Assembly: GCF_000967915.1 (NCBI RefSeq)
Contig: NC_022549.1
Location: forward strand, 1,538,366 to 1,602,365
DNA: 64,000 bases
Origin: Paracholeplasma brassicae
GTDB lineage: Bacteria; Bacillota_I; Bacilli_A; Acholeplasmatales; UBA5453
Direction: 5' to 3'
The position numbers and the translations under genes are program-made. Below are positions 62,957 to 64,000 of the stretch, piece by piece; position 1 is the first letter of the stretch; every line of letters starts with the position of its first letter. A model generated the notes under the pieces. It saw only the letters and a program-made list of their open reading frames with translations, searched no databases and had not been told where the DNA came from.

Positions 62957-63790
62957 TCACCCCTTAATTGCACCGGCCGTTAAGCCTTTAATGATGTGCT
63001 TTTGAAGTATGAAATAGACGATTAATATTGGCACACTGATTAAGGCAACCGAAGCAGCCATCAAACCAAAATCCGTCCCATACTTCGAACTGATTTCTCT
63101 TAGAATAGCACTAATCGGCATAACCGATTTACGTTTAAGCACCAACATTTGTAAAAACAAATCATTATAGCTCCATAAAAAGACAAAGATTGCCGTTGTC
63201 GCAAATGCGCTTTTTGCCATCGGTAGTATCAAATAAATCAATACTTGAGGCAAATTAGCCCCATCGATGTACGCACTTTCTTCGACTTCTAGTGGTAACT
63301 GTTTGATAAAGCCCGTCAAGATAATGACAGCAAACCCAACGTTACCAGCAGTTTGAGGTAAAATCACCCCAAGATGCTTCCCACCTAAATTAAACTTAAT
63401 TAATAAATCATAAAGAGGAAAAATGATTGAAAAGATTGGAAACATCATGCAGATGATAACTAACCCATAAACCATATTCTTAAACCTAAAGTCGTATCTC
63501 GCAAGTGCAAACGACGCAAGCCCTGCAAATAGCGATACTAAGATCACCACAGAACTCGATATAATCAATGAGTTTACATACGCCCTTAGGATGTTGTATT
63601 CCCCATAAATTGCATTTTTAAAGTTATCAAATGTAAAATTACTGATTGGCAAACTAAACGCGTCTGAAATAATCGCATTTGACGGTTTAAACGCATTAAC
63701 AACGACCCACACAAACGGATAGATCGTCGATAGTGCCCATAGGCTTAAGACCACATAAATCAAAATTGTACTTATCTTATTCTTTTTCAT
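62957..63790 (-). CDS. Carbohydrate ABC transporter permease (MalG-like)
   Basis: The 277-residue protein has six helices. The cytoplasmic EAA loop EESAYIDGANLPQVLIYLILP near 180-200 contacts the ATPase. It belongs to the MalG/LacG type of CUT1 sugar importers. The partner permease is upstream by 8 bp and the GH3-AraC fusion follows, so the imported sugar probably contains N-acetylhexosamine. It ends with TGA. Confidence 0.92.
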   Translation of the reverse strand: MKKNKISTILIYVVLSLWALSTIYPFVWVVVNAFKPSNAIISDAFSLPISNFTFDNFKNAIYGEYNILRAYVNSLIISSSVVILVSLFAGLASFALARYDFRFKNMVYGLVIICMMFPIFSIIFPLYDLLIKFNLGGKHLGVILPQTAGNVGFAVIILTGFIKQLPLEVEESAYIDGANLPQVLIYLILPMAKSAFATTAIFVFLWSYNDLFLQMLVLKRKSVMPISAILREISSKYGTDFGLMAASVALISVPILIVYFILQKHIIKGLTAGAIKG

Positions 63791-63798
63791 ATACCCAC

Positions 63799-64000
63799 CT
63801 ACAAGTCCTGATTTGGTCGAAACACCAAATTGCTAATTGAAGACATCAAAAACCCAATAACAACGAGCATTACCGCAAACGCCGCAGCTGAACCAATGTT
63901 TGCCGCATTGCTCTTTTGATACATGTAGGTACCAAGAAAATGAAGTGTCCCATTTGGTCTTCCGGTTGGATTCATAATGTAGGGCAAATCAAACACTTTT
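63799..64000 (-). CDS. Carbohydrate ABC transporter permease (MalF-like), C-terminal part
   Basis: The frame stays open to the window edge, so only the last 66 residues are seen. FDLPYIMNPTGRPNGTL followed by MYQKSNAANIGSAAAFAVMLVVIGFLMS is the typical end of a MalF/UgpA-type permease: periplasmic-side loop, last helix, then a short tail. It pairs with the MalG-like permease 8 bp downstream. Confidence 0.88.
   Translation of the reverse strand, partial: KVFDLPYIMNPTGRPNGTLHFLGTYMYQKSNAANIGSAAAFAVMLVVIGFLMSSISNLVFRPNQDL

Noticed and set aside
1-64000. Mycoplasma code with TGA as Trp
   Set aside because: TGA ends genes at plausible positions (SRAP, DUF1858, the MalG-like permease, the 13736 gene), and the tRNA-Trp has anticodon CCA.

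Overview
The window looks like chromosome from a wall-less, low-GC Mollicute that uses the standard genetic code, most likely an Acholeplasmatales or Izemoplasma-type organism. Three things point there. TGA closes several genes (for example at 7706-7708, 13736 and 62957). The only tRNA-Trp seen has anticodon CCA. Bacillota-type house genes (DegV, AI-2E exporter, TrhO, Dps, cystine-type symporter, SRAP, S9 peptidase) sit beside giant surface proteins with neither LPXTG motif nor cell-wall anchor. This assignment is inference from gene content.

Layout. 1-2340 is an accessory strip: paired small structured minus-strand repeats with terminators, a tyrosine recombinase, a convergent XRE repressor and an operator/promoter that now drives nothing visible. 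It ends at the 3' end of tRNA-Trp, as expected for a tRNA-targeted integrated element. 2341-4446 holds a membrane protein of unknown role, tRNA-Trp, tRNA-His, tRNA-Gln and a tandem 306-bp noncoding repeat rich in hairpins. 4454-22604 is ordinary chromosome, mostly on the minus strand: GH13 amylase, a PLD-like/SRAP pair, BaiN-type flavoprotein, DUF2085, MFS and cystine-type transporters, AI-2E exporter, Dps, DegV with a FapR-like operator, an APC permease, a DUF1858/DUF438/DUF454 operon and an S9 peptidase.

22869-58846 is the striking part. It is five same-strand genes with no terminator between them and a single good sigma-A promoter at 58887-58915, a possible 36-kb operon. Gene 1 (6236 aa) is a secreted protein with 13 GLUG-type modules, about 24 InlB/Flg_new repeats and a C-terminal dockerin. 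Gene 2 (4167 aa) has a signal peptide, an N-terminal domain that looks like a cohesin, about 40 cadherin-like beta-sandwich domains and a C-terminal membrane anchor. Gene 3 is a membrane-bound protein with degenerate GGDEF and EAL domains. Gene 4 is a membrane-anchored McrB-like AAA+ ATPase. Gene 5 resembles the McrC-side DUF2357 partner but ends in a long charged coiled coil in place of a nuclease. My reading is that the two giants form one surface fibre, tied by dockerin-cohesin pairing and the gene 2 anchor, while genes 3-5 are its cytoplasmic or membrane control or force module. I do not recognise this combination as a described system.

58916-60020 is AT-rich and gene-poor, with one decayed reading frame. 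60023-64000 carries TrhO and the end of a sugar ABC transporter operon whose last gene is an unusual fusion of a GH3 N-acetylhexosaminidase with an AraC-type DNA-binding domain.
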